Assembly: GCA_028571685.1 (NCBI GenBank)
Contig: CM053142.1
Location: 68,969,296-69,033,295 of the forward strand
Reading direction: 5' to 3'
From: Heterohyrax brucei
Lineage: Eukaryota > Chordata > Mammalia > Hyracoidea > Procaviidae
Length of the DNA: 64,000 nt
Part shown: piece by piece, positions 36,001 through 48,000 of the stretch
Layout: the number at the start of each line of letters is the position of its first letter
How positions within the stretch are numbered: position 1 is the first letter of the stretch
The notes under the pieces: model-generated
The model's database searches: none
Told to the model about the DNA's origin: nothing
The model's input: only the letters and a program-made list of their open reading frames with translations
Made by a program: the position numbers and the translations under genes

Positions 36001-39000
36001 CACATAGTTGAAAGGAAATGGAAGGAGTCAGATATACAACAGGAGAAGATCTGGGCATCCTCTGAAGTTCACCCACATTCATCCTGGGTCTCCTTGCATG
36101 TCACTGTAAAAGATGCCCTCTCTTGCAGTCTCCTCCTTCGTTTCTCCTCTTTCGTCTCTTTGGTCCTGGCTTCCCTTTACCATTTCCTGCTCTCCTGGAA
36201 GCTTTCCTTGTTTCTGTTGCTTCTATTTTTCACCTTACTTCTCCCCGTGATCTTATTCTCTCTGTCTCTCTTTTTTGGTTTCTCCCCTCTCCTTTCTTTA
36301 ATTTCTCTCTTATCCCTACTTTTCTCTCCTCTTTCCTTCTTTTTCTTTCTGAAGCTACCTGTTCTTTTCCTTTCTCTTTACTTCTCTCTGAGTTTTTTCT
36401 CAGTCCCCCTTCCCTTGTCCTATTCCTCATCTCCTTTTACCTTATCTCACCTCCCGGTCCCCCTCCTGTGTTCCTGCCCTAGGAGACCCCTTGCCGATCC
36501 ACCACTACTTTCATGGCTACCTGGCTGGTTTCAGCGTGCGCTCTGGTCGCCTGGAGAGCCGTGAGGTCATCGAGTGCCTCTATGCATGTCGGGAGGGGCT
36601 GGACTATAGGGATTTCGAGAGCCTGGGCAAAGGCATGAAGGTATAGCACCTTCCTCTAGCCCTCACTTTCCCCGGCATGCCCCTTGCCCCTCAGCCTTGC
36701 CCCACCTCTCCACCTCCGCACCCTTCCTCTCCCGCCTCCTGGCCTTGCTCTCAGCTGTGTCTGTGTCTGGGGCCCAGGTCCACGTGAACCCCTCGCAGTC
36801 CCTGCTCACTCTGGAGGGGGATGATGTGGAGACCTTCAACCATGCCCTGCAGCATGTGGCTTACATGAACACTCTGCGCTTTGCCACGCCTGGCGTCAGG
36901 CCCCTGCGCCTCACCACTGCCGTCAAGTGAGTGTTGGGTGGGGTGGGAAAACCATAGAGCAGAGCAAAGGTGTCAGAACTCCTCGGCCTTAGACATCGTC
37001 TAGGGCTACGCCTCCCTCCGTTGGCAGATGGGGAGACTGGGCTCCAGAAGAAGACAATTGACTAGCTGAAGGTTACATCAATGTTGATAGAAGAGCTTGG
37101 AGCAGGCACAGATTTCTCAATCATCAGTTCATTATTCTTTTCACTTAGTCATATGTGTGATCTTTTCTACGTAAAAAAGATGTAAAAAAGGTACTGGACT
37201 GGGAGCTGGGAGGCCTGATATTAGTCTGACTCAATATTAATTGCTTCTGTGAAATGGCAAGCTCTGATTCCTTCACCGGTTTTAATCATTCTTCACCAGT
37301 TATTGCGAGGTCAAGTACCCTAAGTCTGGGGCTGGCTAGTTACAGCCCTAGCCGAGTCTGGTCTGCTGCCTATTTTATTGGAATAAAATTTCGCTGCAAT
37401 ACAGCCATGCTTATCCTCTGCATATTGTCTATGGCTGCTTTTCACAATACAATGGCAGAACCGAGTAACTGAGAATTGCGAAGCTGTAAATATTTACTAC
37501 CTGATCCTTCACAGAATAAGTTTGTTGACCTCTGGAGTTTATAAAAAATTTTATTGTGGTAAAATATATATAACAAAACATTTGCTATTTTACTAATTTT
37601 TTTCTGTGTAGAGTTCATTAATATACATTCACCATGTTGTGCAACCACCATCACTACTGATTCCCATTTTTTTTTTCCATCACCTTTAGTGAAAATGCAG
37701 TGCCTCTTAAGCCGTAACTTCCTACATCCACCTCCCACCTCTGGTAACTGCTAATAGAATTTTGACTTCTGAATTTTAAGTGAATACTTTTAAATTCTTC
37801 AAAAGAAAAATTCTAGCCTGTTTCAAGGTTTAGGTATATATTAGGTGCTTTAAAAATACAAACTCATTGAGAGGCAGGGAAAGCATAACAGCTACGGACA
37901 CAGGGTCTATTACCAGCTTTTTAACACTGGGTAAATTGTGCTGGGCTTCAGTTTTCTCATTTGTAAAGCTGGGATAAGAGGAGAATCTAATTCGTGGAAT
38001 TGTTATAAGAATGAAATTGTATAATCAGATTTAATGCTTAGCAGTGTGCCTATTAAGCATTCTGTACATGTTGACTATTATTCTGTGAGGGCATTTTTAT
38101 CCCTTATTGTCATTTATATGGGAGAAAGATGTGGCAGTCTACTTCTGTAAAGCTTACAGATTTGGAAACTCTTTTCTGTCCTATAGGGTTGCTATGAGTC
38201 AAAATCAACTCATTGGCAGTGAATTATTTTTGTTTATAGGGCAATTTTTAGAAGATACTGTCATGTAATGGGTGGATTATGCCCACTAGGAATCAGGATT
38301 GCTGAGTTCTGTTTTCATTACCCTTTACCTTACTCAGAAACCCTGGTGGCGTAGTGGTTTATTGTGATGTCTGATAACCAAACGGTCGGCAGTTCAAATC
38401 TACAGGGTGCTCCTTGTAAGCTATGGGGCAGTTCTGTTCTGACCTATGGGGTCACTATGAGTAACAACAGGCTTGAAGGCAGTAGGTTTGGTTTTGGTTG
38501 ATTACCTAACTCAGAAACCTTGGCAATGTAGTGGTTAAGTGCTACAACTACTAACCAAGAGGTTGGCAGTTTGAATCACCAGGTGCTGTTGGAAACACTA
38601 TGGGGCAGTTCTCTGTCTGGTAGGGTTGCTATGAGTCAGAATTGACTTGATGGCAACATGTTTTAGGTTTACCTTACTCTGCTTCAGTTTCCCTATAAAT
38701 GAAATAAAACTCGGAATTTCCATCTGAATGGTGTAATCTCTAAGTTCTACTAGCTTTGTCGACAAGTGAGTGAGGCTGAAACAATCAGCTTCAATACCCA
38801 GACCAGACCTTCTCCTTGAATTCGCCATTTCCGCAATGACATTCTGTCCTTGTAATCACCCAAGCTTGAAATCACCTTTGCTTCGCCATCTTTACCCTGT
38901 AAGCCCTATCATCTTCCAGGTCACCTAGATCTTGTGTCTGTGCTGAGTATCTGGAATAAGTCTCACCTGTTACCATTTTTGAAACCCATATCACATATGG

Positions 39001-42000
39001 GTTAAATGCTCCACCTGCTAACCAACAGGTTGGCAGTTCAAATCTGCCAGGTGCTCCATGGAAACTCTATGGGGCAGCTCTACTCTCCTATAGAGTTGCT
39101 ATGGGTTGGACCCAACTTGATGGCAGTGGATTTGGTTTCTTTGTTTTCTGTTTTGGTTACCATTTCTGCTGTTGCCTCATGTATTAGTTTTCTAGGGCTA
39201 CTGTAATGAAATACCACAAGAAGAGATATTTATTGTCTCATGATTTTGGGGGCTAGCCGTTCAAATTCAAGGTGTCAGTGGGGCTATATTATCTCTGAAG
39301 ACTTTAGGGAAAAAGTCTATCTTGTCTTTCAGCTTCTGGTAGTTCCATGTGCTCCTTGCCATATAGATGAATCTTTCGTGGCAGCCTTTCTTCACTCTCT
39401 GTATCTCTTCTCTTTTATAAGGACATGACATAGATAGTGTGACAACATACTACATACCTCACTGTGGTATGACCTCATGTGAACTAACTGATAGCATCTT
39501 CAAAGACTGTTTCCAAACAAGGTCACAATCACAGACACAGAGGTTAGGACTTCAGCCTATCTTTCTGGGAAATATCATTCAATCCACAACATCTAACCTG
39601 CAATCCACAACACCTAAATTAACAGGTGTTATGGGTTGAATGGTAGGAGTGCTGTAAGACTCATGCATGTTGCCTAGAGGTCACTCTTAACTTTTCTAGC
39701 CCAGAGTCTCATTACCTCTTATCTGGCGGGAGCCTCCTAACTAGTTTACCTGTCTCTACTCTTCCAACTTCAGTTCACCTCTACCTTGAGGTTAGGGTAG
39801 GCCTCTTAAATCAGAATTTTCATTATCATCCTTCCCTAATGAAAGACTTCCATGAATTCTTCTCACCCCGTGAATAAAAATCAGAACTTAGTGGTGCAAG
39901 TGGTTAAGTGCTCAGCTACTAGCTGAAAGGTTGGCAGTTTGAACCCACCCGGAGGTACCTCAGAAGAAAGACCTGGTGATCTACTTACAAAAATCATAGC
40001 CATCGAAAACCCTATGTAATGCTGTTCTACTGTGAACCAGTCATAGCCTACAGAAATAAGGCAGCAGTAATCCGGTCTCTTGTATCAGGAAACTTTCAGG
40101 AGGCTGATACAGGAGACTGGATTATTGGCAGAACTGTGGAGAGTGACACACATTTGAAGTGGTGCCACTGGCCATCATCTTTGAGTAGGGCATACCTTCC
40201 TGTTTCCTGCTCAGGTGAAAAGCTAACATGCAAGAGATTTGGTTGATGTGTAATGTCCTTGTCACCATCAACCGTGGCTGAACTGCTTAGAATGGGTTCA
40301 AGCCCTGCTCTGAGCTTATCACACTTGCTGAGGTTAGGCCTTCTCCCTTTTGCACTCAAACTGAGCGTGCTTAGTAACACTATTAATAATACACCTCTCA
40401 ACAGAACGATTTCAATTAGCACAAGCATATGGACCATAGTCCCTCCTCCTGAAGTACCAACTTCCTTATCAAAGACTGCTTGTTCAAAGGGGTAATTCTT
40501 TGTAAATAAATTTCCTTGGTGCAGAAGTAGGCCCCACTTGTAGCTGTGGCTTAGTGGAGAGATCAGTGGCCTTCGAATGAGAGTGGGTTTAAGCCTTGAC
40601 TCTGACACATGCTAGTTAGGTAACCAAGATAGTTTATCTAAGAGTTTTGGTTTCTTATCCCTGTTCAACAGAATTGAAATAAGATGCTAATGAAGTAACA
40701 TAAGCAAAGTGTTTTATAAACCAGCAAGTGCTATGCACATGTGAAATATCCTTATTATCAAGAAAGGATGGGACTAGAAGTGATCCTGGAAAGGTAGTTC
40801 CTGAGTGGCTGTGATATTGGTAGGTTTGGCTCAACTGAGTCCTCTGGGGAGAGTTTTTCTGGTGCCAAGATCAATGAGGCTTCATGGGAAGGTGCAACTA
40901 AGTGCAAGGTAGTTGGATTAGCTCACCTACCAAAGTGAATTTTCCTGATATAGAAGGAAATGGAAGTACCACCAAGGAGGAGGACATCCTTTGATAGCTA
41001 GCTCCTATCCTAACACCACTTAAAAAAAAAATTATTGTGATTAAGTGAAATTGTATGATTCAAGTCAATTTGCCATATAGAACCCCGAACACATGCCTCT
41101 ATGACACTTTATCTGCTCTCTGCACCTGTGACAGCACACTCCTCCTTTCTGCTCTGTACCAACACTTAATGCCTCCTCTCCACCGTCCCTTCTCACTGAG
41201 AGGAGAGGAGCTGGTCAGACAGCCTCATGTGTAAATTTAAGCCAAGAAGGGCACCCATCACCCGTGTCACTCTATGTCTTATAGTCCAGTCCAGTTTTTG
41301 TCTGAGGAGTTGGCTTCAGTACTGGTTTTAGCCCTGGGCTGGCAGGAAGTCCAGGGGTCATGTTCTCAGGGGTCCCTCTGAAATGTCAGACCTTCAAGTC
41401 TGGTCTTTTAATAGAGCTAATCCCACTTTTGTTTTTGAATATTTTCTGACACTTTTCTGCTGGATGATTGCACTGAATACATGCTTTTTTTAACACCTGG
41501 GTAAAGAACTCTGTATGTGTATACATTTTTAGATGTTCAGTTTGCTTTATTTTTTCACTGAAATGAGGTTTGAGGGATGTTCCACAATCTTGGGGCAGGG
41601 CATTAACGACACAGTCACCCCTGCAGACCAGAGTACCTGCCTCTGACCCTTCCCTGCAGTGGCACCTACCAGGAAGTGTAGTTCCTCCAGCATTCCTGTG
41701 TAGGTGGGGATGCAGACACTACCTCCCTTTCCTCCCCTAGCCCACCCTGCCATGTCATGTTTTATTGTAGAAGGGGAGGCCCAGAAGGGTGAGCTAGATA
41801 TAGATTGTAAGGTACGGGGCTTTGGGGTCACAAGTTGCCTCTGTCTCCTCTTCTTACACAGGTGCTTCAGTGAGGAATCCTGTGTTTCCATCCCTGAGGT
41901 GGAAGGCTATGTGGTGGTTCTTCAGCCCGATGCCCCTCAGATCCTGCTCAGTGGCACTGCTCATTTTGCCCGCCCAGCTGTGGACTTCGAGGGGCCCGAC

Positions 42001-45000
42001 GGAGTTCCTTTGTTCCCTGATCTTCAAGTCACTTGCTCCATTTCTCACCAAGTGGAGGCCAAAAAGGATGAGAGTTGGCAGGGCACAGGTAACTGTAGCT
42101 CTAGGAAGTGACATCAGTCGGAGAGGGGGTTAATATCTGGAACCAGAGAGAAGAAGTTTGGGACTGGAAATGAGAACCACTTTCCTCCTGAGTTTTCTTG
42201 ACTGGAACCACTTGTCATTAGGTAGTAAAGGCAGAGGGAGATGCTTGTGTGTCAGGAAATTATTGAGTCTTGCAGTTATGTGATGCTGACTGCTATTAAG
42301 AAGTGATCCTGGAAGGGGAGGAAACTAGGCTACAAGAACATGGATGACTCAGAACCTCAGTGGGAACCTTCAGCTCTGACCCAGACCCTGACTCTTTCTT
42401 GCCCAGTGACAGACACACGCATGTCAGATGAGATTGTGCACAACCTTGACGGCTGTGAGATTTCTCTGGTGGGGGATGACCTGGATCCCGAGCGGGAGAG
42501 TCTGCTCTTGGACACAACATCCTTGCAGCAGCGAGGGCTGGAACTCACCAACACGTCTGCCTACCTCACCATTGCTGGTCAGTGGGGACTGGGAGCCTGT
42601 CTTCTTTTTGGTGCCCCTCTGTGTGATCAAGCACCTGGGAAACCCAAAGGACCCTCCTTCCAGAGGGATGTGATCCAGTGTCATTTTGCTCCTTCCAAGC
42701 CTGGGGGATCCCCTGGCTTCCAGGTTGCCCTTCAGAAGGTGAATTCCAAGTGTTTTTTTGTGTTCACTCTTTTCTATAGCCTGGTTCACCTCAATTCTGG
42801 GTTCCCCTTCTGGTCTTTCTTTTCTTTCTCCTTCTTTGTCTCAGTCTTCTCTAACTAGCTTTCTAGTCTTCCAGCTGTTTGGTAACTAGCCATCTTCTCA
42901 TCTTCCGTTTCACTAATCTCATGTACACACCACAGCTGCAAGTTAAGTCTTCATCCCTTAATGAATGTGTAGCAGGAAGGATGATTTAGTAGTTTCCAAA
43001 GGAGGACTGCTCTTCTCTGAAGAGCCTTCTGGAAGGGGCCTTTCCTGTTTCTTTTCCCTCCCAGGGCTCTGCTGAGGATTTACTTTGTTCTCCTCTCAGA
43101 TTCCCTCCTGCTTGCTACCTCCCTTCTTCCCTTATTTCCTTCTCTCCATCCTTACCCAAAAGCCACAGAGCAATCAGAGAGGGCAGAGCAGGAAATGGAG
43201 TCTGTGTTGCTCCATCCCAGTCAGTCAGAGCAGAGTGGGGCTGGAGGGGAGCCTTTCTTCCTCGTAGAGTTCAGGTTGTACCCCATGTTGAGGGCTGGGC
43301 TAAGCTACTCTATGGGACTTGGTGCCATTCTCTCTTTCTGTGGGCTTTGTGTGGTGTCAGCTGGTAGGGGGTTGGGATGGAGGGCGAGAGGGTCATGCCT
43401 CAGGGCCTGCCTACACTGGCTTCCGCGCTGAACAGTTCCCCTCCTCAGGGGTGGAGAGCATCACTGTGTACGAGGAAATCCTGAGGCAGGCTCGCTATCG
43501 GCTGCGACATGGAGCTGCCCTCTATGCCAGGAAGTTCCGGCTCTCCTGCTCAGAAATGAATGGCCGTTACTCCAGCAACGAGTTCATCGTAGAGGTACCC
43601 GGAGTCTTTTTTCCCTGCAAGGCTACCCTACTAGCTAGGAGCCGGGGTGTTGTGGGAGAAACCAATAGTTGGAGAGAGTGGAAATGGCAGCATGGATGAC
43701 TCCTAGACCTTGTGGTGGATGGAGGAGAAAATGTTGTGGCTGTAGTTAAGAGAAGGAGCTGGTCTCTAGAAAAGTAGAGAAGGGTCTGGAGTGAAGTACA
43801 CGTGTCCACTGAGCCTTCCTTCTCTCCAGGTCAGTGTCCTGCACAGCATGAACCGAGTTGCCCACCCCAGTCACGTGCTCAGTTCTCAGCAGTTCTTGCA
43901 TCGCGGTCACCAGCCACCCCCTGAGATGGCTGGACACAGCCTGGCCAGCTCCCACCGAAACTCGAGTATGTAAGGCTGGGTGGGATGGGGCTTGGCGGCG
44001 GGGGGTGGGTGGGTGACAGGTGACAGGGCTGGGTACAGGTGTCCTTCTCCTCATTTGCTGGGAGGAGAAGAGAAGGAAGGAGCAGGGGACTCTGTTCCCT
44101 GTGGTACCTGACTTGGTTGGCTGGTGTGGACAAATTTCTTCATCTCTCTGGGTCATTAACTTTCCCCAAGAAGAACATGAGCCTTGTGTCGTTGCAGGGG
44201 CATTCATGTTTGGAATCATGAAGTCATTGTGCAGCTCAGACGTCTTTGTTATTTTTGCTGTCCTCCGTAAATATCAGATTAGTTCTGGGCCTAACAGTGT
44301 TCTCTCTGTAGCAAAGCCATTAAGTGTTTATTAATTACTGTGGGTTGGAATTGACTCAGTGGCAGTGGATTTGAGTTTTGTGGGTTATGTGTACTGGCAG
44401 AGTTCCTAGGTGATCCAAACAATTAAGAACTCGGCTGCTGAACAAAAGGTTGGTGGTGCAGGTCTACTCAGGTCAACTGCAGAAGAAAGACCTGGTGATC
44501 TGCTTCTGAAAACTGAGCCACTGAGACCCTTGTATAGCACAGTTCTCCATGGACACAAGTGGGGTGGCCGAGAGTTGGTGCTGACTCAACTTCAGATGGT
44601 CTGGTCTGGTGTACTAGCATTAGTTCAGGTGCTTTTAGAGATACAATAGAATTATAGGATAGGTGCAGTACCTATTTGGCATATTACATATGCAGTTGTA
44701 TCCTAACTAATTTATGGGAGTATTTATAAAGCCAAATATGCAAAATATTATATCCAGATGGAGTACTACCATTCAAATTAATCTTGTTCCGTGGCTGTGC
44801 ACCTTCACTAGTACTGTGATTTTTAATTTTCAACCTAAGAGTTGCTTGATTGTAGAAAATCTAGGAAAATATGAAGAAGAAAAAACAGTCATAATTCTCC
44901 CACAGAGAGGGAACCACTGCTGATATTGGATATTCTGTTCCTTTTTTACAAAGTTGAGATCAAACTATTTTGTAATCTGCTATTTACACTTAATATTATA

Positions 45001-48000
45001 AAATAAGTACATTATTATAAATTATAAAATTTTTTATAAATAATAAAATTATAAAATGATGTCAATGTTGCTGAAAAAAAATTTTTTTTGAATCGCTTTT
45101 TAAAATTGCTTTCAAAGCCAATTTGTGAGCTGCATTTATTTTTGTTACTTTTTAGACACATGTGGCTTTTGGCCCAGTGAAATATTTCAGAACTCCGTTG
45201 TCCACTTTTATGACAATTGGCTATAGGTAAGATTTTTATGTTTTTAAACATCAAGTCTACTCTCAAAGGGCACAGATGGTCATTTTTGAAAAGGCAGTTT
45301 CCAAAGAAGTTCTACAATTGCTTTTTGCAGAGATAACACTTCAGAAGTTCATGGTCACCAGAGTCATGCCTGTGAAAGTACAGCCCTCATTTCAATAGAT
45401 GCAGTGGTGATAGCGTATTAAAACACTGAGGCTGTTAACCTGTGCTGGCTCTATGCTCTATGCTCTTTCACACATATTAACTCACTTAGTACTTATAAAT
45501 AACAATGAGTGAAGGTGGTACTAAAATTATCCTCTTTTAAAGGTAAGGCAACAAAGAGACAGAGAGGTTAAGGACCTTTTCAAACATCACACAGCTAGAA
45601 AGTAGCGGAGCCAGGACCCAAATCCAGGCAGTGTGATTTCAGAGCCTATGCACTAGCTGTATTGTTGACGTGTGCTGTCGAGAAGATTCCAACTCATAGG
45701 AAGCCTGTAGGGCAGAGTAGAACTGCCCTACAGGATTTCCAAGGCTATAATCTTTACAGATGAAGACTGCCACATCTTTCTCCCAAGGAACAGCTGGTGG
45801 GTTTGAATGACTGACCTTTTGGTTAACAGTGAGCACTTGACCACTGTACTACCAAGGCTCCTTTCACTAACCTGCGACTTTCTGCTTCAATGTTTGATGC
45901 CTTTAAAATTGTTGTTCTTGTTAGGTAACATTGAGTCAGTTCCCACTCACAGCGACCCTTACAACTGTTGTTAGGCCTGAACTCTTTGTTGTAGCCCCTG
46001 TGTCAATCCATCTCATTTAGAGTCTTCCTCCCTTTTGTTGACCTGCTTTACCAAGCATGATGTAATCTTGTTATTTATAGTTGACCCCAATTTGGGGGAG
46101 CCCCCGAGGGCTGATTCAGGCTCCTTCCTGGTGGCTTCAGGATTCAGCCCAGTTTCCTATCTTGTGCAGTGGCCACCCCAGGCACTGGCCCTTTTCCCTG
46201 GGACTGGCACCCTTCTTTCCTGCTCTCTCTGGAAACAAGCACAGAGGCCTTTTTAATTTTAAGCATTATACTGTGACTGATTACAACAAAGATGTAGGAA
46301 TATCAGACATAACCAGCTGCAAAGGTTCGAAGAAGCTTTGCACAATCATTAGTGGCTATACATGTGAGTAAATGAAAATTTTTTTTTAAAAAATAGACCT
46401 CTGGGGCCAGCTTTTTTTTTTTTTTTTGTCTCTTCATAGCTCTTTTTCTGTCTTTGCTTGGGAATCCTGCCACTTAGCCTCATCTGGGCTAGATACTGGG
46501 TCTTGGCTTCTTCAGATTTAGGCCAAGGTAGATCAGGGTTGGTATTTCTGCTGGGCCTGGTGAGATTCGCAGTCCTGATTTTCTCGGGGTAGGAGGCTCC
46601 AAGTGGGGAGTCTGGCCCTAACTGCCCCTGATCTTCCTGCCCTGAGGGCCCAGCTGCCTTGCATTGCCTGGCCTGGTAGGCAGCGTTTCTCACCACCGCT
46701 CCTGAAAGCTGCCTGTGGTACCCGGTGTTTGTGTTTTAAGTGCCACCTTTGTTTTACTACCCTGTCCCCACCCTAAATGAAGCCCAGTCTCACCATTCAT
46801 TGTTCTGAGCTGATGTCCAGACCAAGCGTCCCTGGACTCAGGTGGACCCTCTTGAAACTCCAGCTGAGAGCAGCCACCTGTCTTGGCTTTTCACCAAATT
46901 TATTATTTTCACCAAGTGGGGCTTGAGTTCATAGCTCCTCTGAGGGTATTGGAGATTGACATCTTCTGAGCTTACCAGGTGATCCACTTGATAAAACCAG
47001 TTTCAGTCACCTTCGTGCTTTCTAGGCATTCCTGCCCTTTTACCTTCCAACCTGAAGTGGTGTCACAAAATTATTATTTCACAATATCGAACTACTCTAA
47101 ATATGGGACCAAAGGTTCCTCTCCCTGTAGCCTCCAAGGGCATCATAAAAGAGCGGTCAGTGTGGACTAGACAGTCAGGAATGCTTTGTGCCAAATGTAG
47201 AGTTTGAACTTGGACCTTGAAGGATAGAAGGGATTTTGGGTGAATGTGAAGACAAGGGAGGTATATTCTGGATGGGAAGAATAGTACAAGTGAAGGAAAT
47301 GCAGGATTGATAGCAAGGAGATGAAAAGAGGGAGAGAGAGACGCAATGAAAGAGACAGAGCGAGACTGAGAGAGACAACATGAGAATGAGAACTGGAGCT
47401 GAGTATTAAAGGGTATTTATGGGTAGGGAGAGCAGGTTCTCTGAGAAGGATGAGACAAGATGATGAAGACATTTATTTATTTTTATCTAGTCCTCCCAAA
47501 TGTTGATGCACATCAGAATTGCCTGGGGAAGTTTAAAAACTCTTGTGCCTGGTTTATACCTTAGACCACTTAAACCAGAATGTCTGGGAGTAGGAGCCAG
47601 GCATCAGCAGCCTTTAAAGATCCCCAGGTGGTTTCAATGTGCTGCAAAAACTGGAAACCATTTCCCTACTGTGTTTCCTACGAATATTTGAGACTTTGCA
47701 GAAACATGTACAATGCAATAGGATAAAAACCAAACCTGAATCAGGCAGGGCTGCCAGTTGATTTGTTCCAGTTCCACATCCCGCTGAGAATGTGTGTTTC
47801 TACCCCAGACATACTGAATCAGAACCCGTGTTGTGACAAGATCCCCAGATGATTCTTAGGTAGAATAAATTCGTGAACACTAGTGGTTTTCAAATCTTGA
47901 ATAGTTTTCAAAATTTATTATATTTAGTAATCAATTATCTTGTTAAAATGTGGATTCTGAGTCAGTCTATCTGGGGTGGAAATGCACATTCTCAGCAGGA

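Larger units (their letters stand above)
36927..41861 (+). other. CLSTN3: CLSTN3 intron 12
   Basis: 4.9 kb, the most repeat-dense intron: L1 fragment, MIRs, six SINE pieces, an old repeat and a copy of the unclassified repeat. Confidence 0.85.

Noticed and set aside
35989..36564. 191-codon plus-strand Leu/Phe/Ser-rich ORF
   Set aside because: It is the pyrimidine tract read as protein and runs into CLSTN3 exon 11 in the wrong frame.
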